NCBI GenBank assembly: GCA_900551015.1
Contig: URUI01000009.1
Span: forward strand, 1-40,739
Length of the DNA stretch: 40,739 bases
From: an uncultured Collinsella sp.
Lineage (GTDB): Bacteria > Actinomycetota > Coriobacteriia > Coriobacteriales > Coriobacteriaceae
Reading direction: 5' to 3'
A model generated the notes under the pieces. That model worked only from the letters and a program-made list of their open reading frames with translations, was not told the origin of the DNA and did no database searches. The position numbers were made by a program, and so were the translations under genes. The number at the start of each line of letters is the position of its first letter. Position 1 is the first letter of the stretch. This document shows, in pieces, positions 1-7,882 of this stretch.

Positions 1-1
1 G

Positions 2-490
2 CTCGACCGCCCCGAGGCGCAGACCCGCTGGGAGGCCCTCGATGCCCTGACGGCGCTCGCCACCACCTGCCCCGAGCAGCTGGGCGATGCCTTTGAGGGC
101 GCCGAGACTGCACTGTTCGACGAGATCTCCTCCATGCTGCGCTATGCCGCCTTCCGCCTGCTGTGCGTGTGGGGTGCCACGAGCGTCGAGCGTTCGCGCG
201 AGGCTTGGCCCATCCTGGACGAGGCCATCCAGTGCTACCACGGCGACCTTGAGTATCGCGACATGCTCGGTTGCCTGTACGAGTTTTGCCAGGGCGAGAT
301 CGACGCCGAGGTTGCCGAGAAGCTTGCGCTGCGCCTTAAGTTCGATGCCGAGAACGGTAAGGGCAGCTATCTCAAGGCCCGTTCGAGCGAGATTTGCGAA
401 ATGCTTGTTAAACGTTTTGGCCTGGATCTCTCCAAAAAGAAGAAGCGTGCTAGCGTTAAAAAATCTGAGGCCGCCGAAGACGAGGAGTAA
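2..490 (+). CDS. Conserved hypothetical protein, C-terminal part (5' end outside window)
   Basis: The frame is open from base 2 to the TAA at 490, so about 162 residues are visible and the start lies upstream of the window. The visible part is rich in Ala, Glu and Leu and reads as a run of amphipathic helices, suggestive of a HEAT/TPR-like helical repeat, although I recognise no family. The last 20 residues form a charged tail (KKKKR followed by acidic residues), which looks disordered. The stop is 6 nt before the icd start, and the SD for icd (GAGGAG) lies on the end of this gene, so the two are very likely cotranscribed. No function can be assigned. Confidence 0.75.
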   Translation, partial: LDRPEAQTRWEALDALTALATTCPEQLGDAFEGAETALFDEISSMLRYAAFRLLCVWGATSVERSREAWPILDEAIQCYHGDLEYRDMLGCLYEFCQGEIDAEVAEKLALRLKFDAENGKGSYLKARSSEICEMLVKRFGLDLSKKKKRASVKKSEAAEDEE

Positions 491-496
491 CAGATT

Positions 497-1582
497 ATGG
501 CGCACGATGTAGTCCTGATTCCCGGTGACGGTATCGGTCCCGAGATTACGCAGGCCATGCGCCGCGTGGTCGAGGCTGCCGGTGTCCAGATTAATTGGAA
601 CGTCCAGGAGGCCGGTGCCGGCGTCATGGACGAGTTTGGTACGCCGCTGCCCCAGCACGTGCTCGATGCGGTCGCCGAGACCAAGGTTGCCATCAAGGGC
701 CCCATCACCACGCCGGTCGGCACGGGTTTCCGCAGCGTCAACGTGGCCCTGCGCAAGCACTTTGACCTGTACGCCTGCGTGCGCCCCTGCCTGTCGCAGC
801 CGGGTGACGGCTCGCGTTTCCGCGACGTCGACCTGGTTATCGTGCGCGAGAACACCGAGGACCTCTACGCCGGTATCGAGTTCGATGAGGGCGCTGCCGA
901 GGTCGAGGAGCTCTCGCAGCTCGTCGAGCGTTCGGGCCAAAAGACCTTCGCCGCCGATTCCGCGATCTCGATCAAGCCGATCTCTATCGCCAAGAGCCGC
1001 CGCATTGTGGAGTATGCCTTTGAGTATGCCCGCCGCTGCGGCCGCAAAAAGGTGACGGCCGTGCACAAGGCCAACATTATGAAGGCGACCGATGGCCTGT
1101 TCCTGCGCGTTGCGCGCGAGGTGGCCGCCAACTATCCCGATATCGAGTTCAACGACAAGATCGTCGACGCCACCTGCATGGGCCTGGTCCAAAACCCCAA
1201 CGACTTCGATGTCTTGGTGCTGCCCAACCTGTACGGTGACATCGTGAGCGACCTGTGCGCCGGCCTGGTAGGTGGCCTGGGTATGGCCCCCGGCTCCAAC
1301 ATCGGTGCCGACTGCGCCATCTTCGAGGCAACGCATGGCTCCGCGCCCGATATCGCTGGCCAGGATATCGCCAACCCCACGGCCGAGATCCTCTCTGCTG
1401 CGATGATGCTCGATCACCTGGGCGAGAACGATGCTGCCAATCGCATTCGTGCCGCCGTATCTGCCACGCTCAACGAGGGTGAGCAGGTTACCGGTGACGT
1501 GCGTCGTGCCCAGACCGGCTCCGTTGAGGGCGCTGTGGGCACGCAGGCCTTTGCCGATGCCGTTATCGCGCACCTGGTCTGA
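497..1582 (+). CDS. icd: Isocitrate dehydrogenase, NAD-type, isocitrate/isopropylmalate dehydrogenase family
   Basis: The 361-residue protein has the family's full single-domain layout. The N-terminus reads VVLIPGDGIGPE. Residues ~80-95 (FRSVNVALRKHFDLYACVRP) match the isocitrate-type substrate loop with Ser and Asn rather than the leucine-rich loop of 3-isopropylmalate dehydrogenases. The metal/substrate motif NLYGDIVSDLCAG and the cofactor motif ATHGSAPDIAGQDIANP are intact. It would oxidatively decarboxylate isocitrate to 2-oxoglutarate in the cytosol. The short length and sequence resemble the NAD-dependent/eukaryotic IDH3-like branch more than E. coli Icd (inference). The SD GAGGAG overlaps the previous stop. 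A terminator follows at 1642. Homoisocitrate or isopropylmalate dehydrogenase is the alternative, less favoured because of the Ser/Asn loop. Confidence 0.9.
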   Translation: MAHDVVLIPGDGIGPEITQAMRRVVEAAGVQINWNVQEAGAGVMDEFGTPLPQHVLDAVAETKVAIKGPITTPVGTGFRSVNVALRKHFDLYACVRPCLSQPGDGSRFRDVDLVIVRENTEDLYAGIEFDEGAAEVEELSQLVERSGQKTFAADSAISIKPISIAKSRRIVEYAFEYARRCGRKKVTAVHKANIMKATDGLFLRVAREVAANYPDIEFNDKIVDATCMGLVQNPNDFDVLVLPNLYGDIVSDLCAGLVGGLGMAPGSNIGADCAIFEATHGSAPDIAGQDIANPTAEILSAAMMLDHLGENDAANRIRAAVSATLNEGEQVTGDVRRAQTGSVEGAVGTQAFADAVIAHLV

Positions 1583-1641
1583 GGTATGCACGCTGCAAAC
1601 GCCTAAATAGTACTTAAGTGTTTGCGTATAACCTAAGAATC

Positions 1642-1674
1642 AATACGCCCGGCGCTCCGTCGGGCGTATTCTAT
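1642..1674 (+). terminator. Intrinsic terminator after icd
   Basis: AATACGCCC (1642-1650) pairs perfectly with GGGCGTATT (1662-1670) around an 11-nt loop. The following tract, CTATT, is only weakly T-rich. Confidence 0.7.
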
Positions 1675-1708
1675 TGAGGACTATGTTTCCTAACAAGGAG
1701 TAACTGAT

Positions 1709-2794
1709 ATGGGTCTGATTCAAAAGAAGGACGAGAAGGACGAGATCGACGGCATCCAGATCATCGAGCGCGGCGAAGGACCCGACGGTGACGAGGACGA
1801 GAAGATCGACCTGGTCGCCGGTACGTCTGCCGAGCACATTGCCGCCGGCACGACGGCCGAGGAGGAGGACGCCCGACTGGAGGCTCGGATTGCCGCGGAT
1901 GCCGCTGACGAGAACCTCATGCCCGAGGAGCAGGATGAGGACAGCGACTCCGACGTGGACGACCACGCTTGCAAGCACAAGAAGACGATGATTGCCGCCT
2001 TTGTAGTTGCAGTCGTGATCGCTGCCGTGGTCGGCTTCTTTATTGGCAACGGTGGTTTTGGCGGCAAGGGCGTCGGCTCGGCGACCCTGACCGAGGACCA
2101 GCTCGATTCGACCGTGGCGAGCTACAGCTACAACGGCAAGAAGAGCGACATCACCGCGCGCGAGGCCATCGAGAGCCAGTACAGCCTCGATACCGTCAAG
2201 GATAGCGATGGCAACTACACCGCTCCTTCTGCCGACGTCATCCTGTCCTATGTGCGCAACAAGATCCTGCTCGACGCTGCCGAGGACGAGGGCATTACCG
2301 TCTCTTCTAAGGAGATGAAGAAGTACGCCGAGGATTCCATCGGCACTTCGGACTACAAGACCATGGCCACGCAGTACGGCGTGTCCAAGGACCAGGCCAA
2401 GCAGATCGTCCGTCAGTCCGCGACGCTGCAAAAGCTCTACAAGAAGAAGGTGGGCGATAGCTCTGCAAGCATGCCGACCGCCCCGACCGAGCCTGCTGAC
2501 GGCAACGAGGAGACCGCGAGCAAGGACTACGCCGACTACATCATCAAACTTGCCGGCGACGAGTGGGATAGCTCGAAGGGCACCTGGAAGGACGCCGACA
2601 GCACCTATGCTAAGGCCTTCGCCGACGATGCCTTTACCGCCGATAGCGCCACCTATAAGCAGGCCATGACTGCCTATTACACTGCTTACCAGCAGTATTC
2701 TTCGCAGGCTTCGAGCGCCAGCTCCAAGTGGACCGAGTATGCCAACGGCCTGTACGCCAAGGCCAACATCAGCATCTACGGCCTGTTTGCGTAA
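1709..2794 (+). CDS. Membrane-anchored protein with acidic cytoplasmic head and SurA-like extracellular helical domain
   Basis: The 361-residue protein has no signal peptide but carries a single membrane segment at about residues 93-113, preceded by basic residues (HACKHKKT). This predicts type II topology with a very acidic N-terminal cytoplasmic region of ~90 residues. The outer part (residues ~125-240) has a helical pattern resembling the N-terminal chaperone domain of SurA/PrsA-type proteins (LSYVRNKILLDAAEDEGITVSSKEMKKYAED), but no parvulin PPIase domain is visible. The rest is Ser/Ala/Tyr-rich and helical. The SD AAGGAG is 7 nt before the ATG. It is a single-gene unit flanked by two terminators. 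A role in folding or handling of exported proteins is only a guess from the SurA-like pattern. Confidence 0.8.
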   Translation: MGLIQKKDEKDEIDGIQIIERGEGPDGDEDEKIDLVAGTSAEHIAAGTTAEEEDARLEARIAADAADENLMPEEQDEDSDSDVDDHACKHKKTMIAAFVVAVVIAAVVGFFIGNGGFGGKGVGSATLTEDQLDSTVASYSYNGKKSDITAREAIESQYSLDTVKDSDGNYTAPSADVILSYVRNKILLDAAEDEGITVSSKEMKKYAEDSIGTSDYKTMATQYGVSKDQAKQIVRQSATLQKLYKKKVGDSSASMPTAPTEPADGNEETASKDYADYIIKLAGDEWDSSKGTWKDADSTYAKAFADDAFTADSATYKQAMTAYYTAYQQYSSQASSASSKWTEYANGLYAKANISIYGLFA

Positions 2795-2836
2795 GATTTG
2801 CCCGAGCTACCGAGCGCGAAGCTGATATATCTGATT

Positions 2837-2880
2837 AAGCCCGCTAGAACGGATGTCGTTCTAGCGGGCTTATTGCGTTT
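2837..2880 (+). terminator. Strong intrinsic terminator after the 1709-2794 gene
   Basis: A perfect 14-bp stem, AAGCCCGCTAGAAC (2837-2850) with GTTCTAGCGGGCTT (2858-2871), encloses a 7-nt loop and is followed by TATTGCGTTT. It lies between convergent genes and could serve both. Confidence 0.85.
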
Positions 2881-2906
2881 AGGCGCTGGTGGCTAAATTA
2901 TGTCTA

Positions 2907-3143
2907 TTAATCTTTAAGTCCAAAGAGGTTATCGGCTTCATCGTCAGGCATATATTCCAGTACATCGCCCGGTTGGCAGTCGAGTGCCCGGCATATCGCG
3001 TCAAGAGTTGAAAAGCGCACGGCAGAAACCTTGCCCGTCTTGATGCGCGACATATTGACCTGGGAGATACCCACGCGTTCCGCAAGCTCTTTGGATGAAA
3101 TCTTGCGTTCGGCAAGCATGCGGTCGAGCCGCAGAATAATCAT
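2907..3143 (-). CDS. Small XRE/Cro-type HTH regulator, YozG family
   Basis: The 78-residue protein is almost entirely a Cro/C1-type helix-turn-helix: LAERVGISQVNMSRIKTGK (residues ~20-38), then helices ending in ALDCQPGDVLEYMPDDE, the typical tail of YozG-like regulators. It starts 9 nt after the DUF2975 gene and has a GGGGG-type SD in that gap, so the two form an operon. Such pairs are common in Gram-positive bacteria, and the small regulator is thought to control its own operon (family knowledge). The signal is unknown. Confidence 0.85.
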   Translation of the reverse strand: MIILRLDRMLAERKISSKELAERVGISQVNMSRIKTGKVSAVRFSTLDAICRALDCQPGDVLEYMPDDEADNLFGLKD

Positions 3144-3152
3144 GGATTCCCC

Positions 3153-3791
3153 CTAGAGCAACTCGTCATCTTGTTTTTGCAGGATACACCCGTACTGGAA
3201 GATGCTGGCAATCAGGCTAATAATTAGGCCTGCAAAGAGCATAGAGAGGTCGAGATGCTGCCCGCCAAGCGCATCCGTAAAGCTACCGCCAAATCCTGAG
3301 AGTATCAGCCCTGTGACTATGGCACCAAAAAGTTTCACGGCAGCGCCGCCGATAAGGAACAAATGTCCTATTTGACGTAGTATGCGGATGCATTCGAGGT
3401 CAAAGGGCCTGCCCGCCTTTTCAATGGCGGAGAAAAACCTGTATGCGCTTAGCGCGATGGCAAGCGCGAGGCATGCCATCATGGCGCTCCCTATGGCAGT
3501 ATGACCGTCGTGCGCGACAAGCATAAGAGGAGTCTGTTCATTGGTGCCGACGAGAGCGAGAATTGGCCCTTCGCTAGCCTCAAGCTCTACGGATTGGAGA
3601 CAGAACCCTTGGGAGAGGCTAGGCAATATGACTAGATCTTCGATTGCAATGACTGCGAGGAGTGCCAGAGCGAGCGCCACGATGGTGCAGATTGTGCCCC
3701 ATTTGCAGTAGCGAGTGAGCTTCCTCAGTTTGGCTATTGCCTGTTCACGGTCGATGGCTTCATTCGATTTGGATACGTTCCAGCGGATCAT
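3153..3791 (-). CDS. DUF2975 family membrane protein
   Basis: The 212-residue protein has four predicted membrane segments (about residues 32-50, 98-116, 140-160 and 180-198) and ends in the family hallmark FQYGCILQKQDDELL. A TTG at 3806 is in frame, but the ATG at 3791 is preceded by GGAGGA at correct spacing and is chosen as the start. DUF2975 proteins have no known biochemical function and are typically encoded beside a YozG-like regulator, as here. The pair may form a membrane sensor and regulator unit (inference). Confidence 0.85.
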   Translation of the reverse strand: MIRWNVSKSNEAIDREQAIAKLRKLTRYCKWGTICTIVALALALLAVIAIEDLVILPSLSQGFCLQSVELEASEGPILALVGTNEQTPLMLVAHDGHTAIGSAMMACLALAIALSAYRFFSAIEKAGRPFDLECIRILRQIGHLFLIGGAAVKLFGAIVTGLILSGFGGSFTDALGGQHLDLSMLFAGLIISLIASIFQYGCILQKQDDELL

Positions 3792-3832
3792 AGCTCCTCC
3801 AACCAATGTCTTGGATGATACTTGTATCTTAT

Positions 3833-3860
3833 ATCATACTTAATGATAAACGATAAACAA
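3833..3860 (-). promoter_or_regulatory. Probable sigma70-type promoter for the DUF2975/XRE operon
   Basis: On the minus strand, TTGTTT (3860-3855) and TATGAT (3838-3833) are separated by 16 nt. They lie about 42 nt upstream of the ATG at 3791 in AT-rich DNA. Confidence 0.45.
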
Positions 3861-4490
3861 TTACAGATTAGAGTAAGTAATGTTTGTGAGACGAATAGCG
3901 AGAGCTATGGCATATTCAGGGAATGGGAGTTTGGAACGCGGGGGATGGACGAGTATTGAAATACCCTGCAACCGCGCAAGTGCTTCATCGAGTCTCCCCA
4001 ATTCATCTAGGAAAAAGGCTGCAAACGATTGAAATTCTCCGGTGAACGGTCAAAAACTACCGTTCACCGATAATATCGAAACTGGTTCTTACTGGTATTA
4101 AGTCAAAAAGACCAATTCACAAATCTTCACAATGACCTGCAATTTTTCTACACGCCATTTTTAGCCACCCTGCGTTGTTTAGACACAAAAAAAGTTCCGA
4201 TCTTTCGTCAAATCATTTCGAAACGGTTTCAAAACCGCAGGTAGAAGTGTTAATGAGCGGTAAACGGTCGTTTTTTCACCGTGAACGGTGCAAAAACGTT
4301 TTACTGTTTGAATCAGCGAAAGCGACCTCTTCTGTGGTGATATAGTGACAACAACACGTCACGTGGTTACTACCAGTTGAGAGACCACTGGTCTTAAAGA
4401 ACGCTTTCCAAGAAGCTTTAAGGGCACCTGCCCGCTGGCTTCCGAAAACATCGGACTCGTATCGTACACACCTTCGGAAGGGAAATTTGA
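3861..4490 (+). promoter_or_regulatory. Long regulatory region upstream of the amino-sugar PTS operon
   Basis: No gene is visible in these 630 nt. They hold CAAACGAT (4022-4029) and TGAACGGT (4043-4050), 21 nt apart. A perfect 11-bp inverted repeat, CGGTGAACGGT (4040-4050) / ACCGTTCACCG (4059-4069), overlaps them. GAAACGGTTTC (4220-4230) is a dyad with some likeness to LacI/cre-type sites. TAAACGGT (4261-4268) and TGAACGGT (4282-4289) are again 21 nt apart; the second lies in the dyad CACCGT-GA-ACGGTG (4277-4290). A -10-like TATAGT is at 4341-4346. The GntR-type operator lies just beyond it, and another dyad, AGACC-ACT-GGTCT, is at 4382-4394. The leader from there to the ATG is about 100 nt. 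Confidence 0.6.
4364..4375. promoter_or_regulatory. GntR/NagR-DasR-type operator upstream of the PTS operon
   Basis: TGGT-TACT-ACCA is a 4+4+4 dyad matching the layout of known NagR/YvoA and DasR sites (TGGTNNNNACCA). The same 12-mer recurs at 8655-8666 before agaS. It lies about 20 nt past a -10-like TATAGT, a position suited to repression. The likely binder is the GntR/UTRA protein encoded at 7883-8614. Confidence 0.65.
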
Positions 4491-4934
4491 ATGGTTGGCT
4501 TTATTCTTACCGGTCATGGACAGTTCGCACCCGGCCTCGCAAGCGCTATCGCTATGGTCGCCGGCGACCAGCCCGCTTTTACCGTCGTTCCTTTTGAGGG
4601 CGACCAGGCTGCTTCCTACGGTGAGGATCTCCGCGCCGCTATCACCGCCATGCGCGAGGAGTGCGATGGTGTGCTCGTCTTTACCGACCTGCTCGGTGGT
4701 ACCCCGTTTAACCAGTCGATGATGATTGCCCAGGATGTCGACAATGTCGAGGTTCTGACTGGCACCAACCTTCCCATGGTTATTGAGCTTCTGTTCCTCC
4801 GCGGTAACGCCACGCTCGCCGAGCTTGGCGAGCAGGCCGTGACCGTTGGCCAGACGGGCATCACCGCCCAGACGGTCGCATCCGTTGCCGGCTCCGAGGA
4901 AGAGGATATCTTCGGCGACGAGGACGGCATCTAA
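4491..4934 (+). CDS. PTS EIIA component, mannose/fructose/sorbose family
   Basis: The 147-residue protein has the EIIA-Man fold signature. FILTGHGQFAPGL places the phosphorylated His at residue 9, and VFTDLLGGTPFNQS is the second conserved loop (residues ~63-76). It accepts phosphate from HPr and passes it to the IIB encoded downstream. An acidic C-terminal tail follows. The SD AAGGG is 9 nt before the ATG. It opens the operon IIA-yajC-IIB-IIC-IID, and gene context with agaS and nagA points to GalNAc or galactosamine as substrate (AgaF-like; inference). Confidence 0.92.
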   Translation: MVGFILTGHGQFAPGLASAIAMVAGDQPAFTVVPFEGDQAASYGEDLRAAITAMREECDGVLVFTDLLGGTPFNQSMMIAQDVDNVEVLTGTNLPMVIELLFLRGNATLAELGEQAVTVGQTGITAQTVASVAGSEEEDIFGDEDGI

Positions 4935-5215
4935 TGGCCGATTTCGGAGCCAACGTCCTGAGCTCCTCGGTTGCCCTTTTAGGCCTGCTTGTCGTCATGG
5001 GCTTGATTTACACCATCTGGTCGCAAATCAACATGAAGAAGAAGCAGAAGTACTTCAAGGAGCTGCACACCGAGCTCAAGCCGGGTCAGGAGGTTCTTTT
5101 CGCCGGCGGTATCTACGGAACCGTCAAGGGCATCGAAGGCGAAAAGGTCCAGATCAAAGTCCGATCCGGTGCCGTCGTAGATGTTTCGCGTTACGCGATT
5201 CAGGAGATCAAGTAA
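4934..5215 (+). CDS. yajC: YajC-like single-pass membrane protein inside the PTS operon
   Basis: The 93-residue protein has the YajC pattern: one N-terminal membrane segment (residues ~12-31), a short basic stretch (MKKKQKY), then the small beta domain LKPGQEVLFAGGIYGTVKGIEGEKVQIKV. Canonical YajC is an accessory subunit of SecYEG-SecDF. This copy is not near secDF; its ATG overlaps the IIA stop by one base (TAATG), implying translational coupling. YajC-like genes are known in some streptococcal glycosaminoglycan PTS operons (established knowledge, from memory). A role in inserting or stabilising the IIC/IID membrane components is plausible but unproven. Confidence 0.85.
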   Translation: MADFGANVLSSSVALLGLLVVMGLIYTIWSQINMKKKQKYFKELHTELKPGQEVLFAGGIYGTVKGIEGEKVQIKVRSGAVVDVSRYAIQEIK

Positions 5216-5251
5216 CTGTCGTCAGCAAATAACGAAAGGAAGCTGATCAAC

Positions 5252-5734
5252 ATGGCAGAACCCAACATTCTTCTTACCCGCATCGATAACCGACTGGTCC
5301 ATGGTCAGGTCGCTACCCAGTGGAACTCCACCCTGGGCTCCAACCTCATCCTCGTCGCCAACGACGACGTGTCGACCAACACCATGCGTCAGAACCTCAT
5401 GAAGATGGCCGCTCCCACCGGCGTCGCTACGCGTTTCTTCTCCCTGCAGAAGACCATCGACGTCATCGGCAAGGCGAGCCCGCGCCAGAAGATCTTCATC
5501 GTGGCCGAAACACCGGAAGACGTGCTTACGCTCGTCAAGGGCGGTGTGCCTATAAAGAAGGTAAACATCGGCAACATGCACATGTCGGAAGGAAAGCGCC
5601 AAGTCGCCACCTCCGTCGCAGTTAACGACGAGGATGTCGCTGCGTTTAAAGAGCTGCAGGAATTGGGGGTGGAGTTGGAGATCAGGCGCGTTCCGAGCAC
5701 GCCTGTTGAGGACACGAGCAAGCTCTTCTCGTAA
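5252..5734 (+). CDS. PTS EIIB component, mannose/fructose/sorbose family
   Basis: The 160-residue protein carries the EIIB-Sor signature RIDNRLVHGQVATQW with the phosphorylated His at residue 17. It also has KGGVPIKKVNIGNMH and the family's C-terminal AAFKELQELGVELEIRRVPS. It takes phosphate from the IIA and donates it to sugar bound by IIC/IID. It starts 36 nt after yajC with an AAAGGA SD. A close paralogue that lacks this His is encoded at 16111-16593. Confidence 0.93.
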   Translation: MAEPNILLTRIDNRLVHGQVATQWNSTLGSNLILVANDDVSTNTMRQNLMKMAAPTGVATRFFSLQKTIDVIGKASPRQKIFIVAETPEDVLTLVKGGVPIKKVNIGNMHMSEGKRQVATSVAVNDEDVAAFKELQELGVELEIRRVPSTPVEDTSKLFS

Positions 5735-5824
5735 TCCTCGTGATCCACGTTGTCAGGAGTGAAACCCTGACATTCTGTACGTGAAATCCAAAGTGCGTAC
5801 ATACATTTTGAAAGGAGGAGCAAG

Positions 5825-6625
5825 ATGGAATACACGATCTTCCAGGTCGCTCTGGTCTTCATCGTCACGTTCGTCGCGGCAATCGACCAGTTTAACTTCC
5901 TCGAGTCTCTCTATCAGCCCATCGTCACCGGCGCCGTCATCGGTCTTATCCTTGGCGACCTCAACACCGGTCTTCTCGTGGGTGGTACTTATCAGCTCAT
6001 GACGATCGGCAACATGCCGATCGGAGGTGCTCAGCCGCCTAACGCTGTTATCGGCGGCATCATGGCAGCCATTCTCGCTATCGCTACGGGCCTTGAGCCC
6101 AACGCGGCAGTCGGCCTCGCCATTCCGTTCGCTCTGCTTGGTCAGCTCGGCGTTACCCTGGTCTTCACGCTTATGTCGCCGCTCATGTCCTCCGCGGACA
6201 ACATGGCTCACAACGCTGACACCAAGGGTATCGAGCGTCTGAACTACTTCGCCATGGCTCTGCTCGGCCTGATCTTCGCTGTCGTCGTCACCCTGTTCTT
6301 CATCGCTGGCGCTACCATCGGTCAGACCATCGCTTCCGCCATCCCGACTTGGCTGCAGACCGGTCTGTCCGCTGCAGGCGGCATGATGCGCTTCGTCGGC
6401 TTCGCCGTCCTGCTCAAGGTTATGATGAACCGCGATATGTGGGGCTTCTTCCTCATGGGCTTTGGCCTCGCGCTCATCACCGTTGCCAACGATTCTCTGG
6501 CAACCCCTGCCCTGCTCATCCTCGCTCTCATCGGCTTCGGCATCGCTTTCTGGGACTTCCAGCAGCAGACCGAGCTGAAGGGTGCAGCTGTTTCTGACGG
6601 AGGTGACTTCGAAGATGGCATCTAA
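5825..6625 (+). CDS. PTS EIIC component, mannose/fructose/sorbose family
   Basis: The 266-residue integral membrane protein has several hydrophobic segments and the EIIC-Man motif GGAQPPNAVIGGIMAA (residues ~67-82). It forms the sugar channel with IID. The very strong SD AAAGGAGG is 6 nt before the ATG. The C-terminus is acidic and overlaps the IID start by 11 bp. AgaC/AgaW-like by context. Confidence 0.92.
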   Translation: MEYTIFQVALVFIVTFVAAIDQFNFLESLYQPIVTGAVIGLILGDLNTGLLVGGTYQLMTIGNMPIGGAQPPNAVIGGIMAAILAIATGLEPNAAVGLAIPFALLGQLGVTLVFTLMSPLMSSADNMAHNADTKGIERLNYFAMALLGLIFAVVVTLFFIAGATIGQTIASAIPTWLQTGLSAAGGMMRFVGFAVLLKVMMNRDMWGFFLMGFGLALITVANDSLATPALLILALIGFGIAFWDFQQQTELKGAAVSDGGDFEDGI

Positions 6626-7697
6626 TGAGTATGTGATCCCGGAGCACTACGAGGATCTCACTCCTGCTCCGCAGCTCGACCAGAAGACCCTCAACAAGAT
6701 GGCTTGGCGCTCCTGCTTCCTGCAGGCCTCGTTCAACTACGAGCGTATGCAGGCCGCTGGCTGGCTCTACTCCATCATCCCCGGTCTGGAGAAGATCCAC
6801 ACCAACAAGAACGACCTCGCGGCTTCCATGAGCCACAACCTGGAGTTCTTCAACACCCACCCGTTCCTCGTCACCTTTGTTATGGGTATCGTGCTTTCGC
6901 TCGAGCAGAACAAGGTTGACATCCCCACGATCCGCGCCGTCCGCGTCGCCGCAATGGGCCCGCTCGGTGGTATCGGTGACGCCCTGTTCTGGCTGACGCT
7001 CGTGCCTATCACGGCCGGCATCACCTCCAACATGGCCATCAACGGCAACGCCGCTGCGCCGATCATCTTCCTGGTGATCTTCAACGTCGTCCAGTTCGCT
7101 CTGCGCTTCTGGCTCATGAACTGGTCCTACAAGCTTGGCACCAGCGCTATTGACGCTCTGACTGCCAACATGCAGGCCTTCACGCGTGCCGCTTCCATCA
7201 TGGGCGTCTTCGTCGTCGGTTGCCTGGTCGTCACCATGGGTGGCACCCAGATCAACCTCCAGATCCCCAACGGCACCACCCGTGGCCTCTCCGCTACTAC
7301 CGTGATCGTCTCCGAGAAGGAGGCCGAGAACTTCACCGGTATGGAGGGCATCGATACCGAGACCGCTGAGGCCGGTACCATCGCCATGACCGATGAGGAC
7401 GGCAACGCCCTCACCGCTTCCGATGCCGACGGCAACGCTGTCGAGTGCGGCGTCACCGATCTGGGCAACGGCATGGAGTCCGTTACCTACGGCACCGTCA
7501 CCGAGGATCCGGTCAACTTCTCCGTTGCCGACACCCTCAACACCATCGTCCCGAAGCTCGTCCCGCTTATGCTTACGCTGCTGCTTTACTACATGTTCGC
7601 TAAGCACAGCTGGACCCCGACCAAGGGCATTCTGCTGCTCTTCGTCCTGGGCATCCTGGGCGCTGGCCCGCTTGGTCTCTGGCCGAGCATCTGGTAA
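6615..7697 (+). CDS. PTS EIID component, mannose family, with enlarged acidic loop
   Basis: The protein has 360 residues. The ATG at 6615 is chosen because GGAGGTGA lies 8 nt upstream; an in-frame ATG at 6582 lies deep inside IIC. The core matches EIID: WRSCFLQASFNYERMQAAGW near the N-terminus, GPLGGIGDALFW (residues ~115-126) and the C-terminal hydrophobic hairpin (residues ~311-357). Typical IID proteins are about 265-305 residues. The surplus lies at residues ~212-303, between the membrane helix ending near 208 and the last hairpin. It is Asp/Glu/Thr/Gly-rich, and by family topology this loop faces outward. The overlap with IIC implies coupled translation. Confidence 0.92.
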   Translation: MASNEYVIPEHYEDLTPAPQLDQKTLNKMAWRSCFLQASFNYERMQAAGWLYSIIPGLEKIHTNKNDLAASMSHNLEFFNTHPFLVTFVMGIVLSLEQNKVDIPTIRAVRVAAMGPLGGIGDALFWLTLVPITAGITSNMAINGNAAAPIIFLVIFNVVQFALRFWLMNWSYKLGTSAIDALTANMQAFTRAASIMGVFVVGCLVVTMGGTQINLQIPNGTTRGLSATTVIVSEKEAENFTGMEGIDTETAEAGTIAMTDEDGNALTASDADGNAVECGVTDLGNGMESVTYGTVTEDPVNFSVADTLNTIVPKLVPLMLTLLLYYMFAKHSWTPTKGILLLFVLGILGAGPLGLWPSIW

Positions 7698-7763
7698 GGC
7701 TCTAGCTTGAGGGGTGTGTCCCTACGCGGCTCACACCCCGACCCCTTAAGCCATGTGTATGTT

Positions 7764-7801
7764 AAAAGCCGCGTGCTCGAAAGAGCGCGCGGCTTTTGTT
7801 T
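7764..7801 (+). terminator. Intrinsic terminator ending the PTS operon
   Basis: AAAAGCCGCG (7764-7773) pairs with CGCGGCTTTT (7788-7797). The inner GCTC/GAGC stem is closed by a GAAA tetraloop, and TTTTGTTTT follows. Confidence 0.9.
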
Positions 7802-7803
7802 TC

Positions 7804-7833
7804 TTGATGATTCGGGTGTTGCGGACTGATAAT
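7804..7833 (+). promoter_or_regulatory. Probable promoter of the gntR gene
   Basis: TTGATG (7804-7809) and GATAAT (7828-7833) are 18 nt apart, about 50 nt before the ATG. AGGTAGTTAGCC (7847-7858), just downstream, resembles a degenerate copy of the TGGTAGTAACCA operator, so autorepression is possible. Confidence 0.5.
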
Positions 7834-7882
7834 GCTTAACACCCTAGGTAGTTAGCCGAATTCGAGCAAAAGGGAGGATAGG

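Noticed and set aside
4220..4230. Classical CcpA cre site (GAAACGGTTTC)
   Set aside because: The dyad is good, but it departs from the cre consensus at the outer positions and no matching site was found at the other operons, so only a generic LacI-type dyad is noted.
6582..6614. Earlier start for the IID gene
   Set aside because: The in-frame ATG at 6582 lies inside IIC coding sequence without an SD, whereas GGAGGTGA lies 8 nt before the ATG at 6615.
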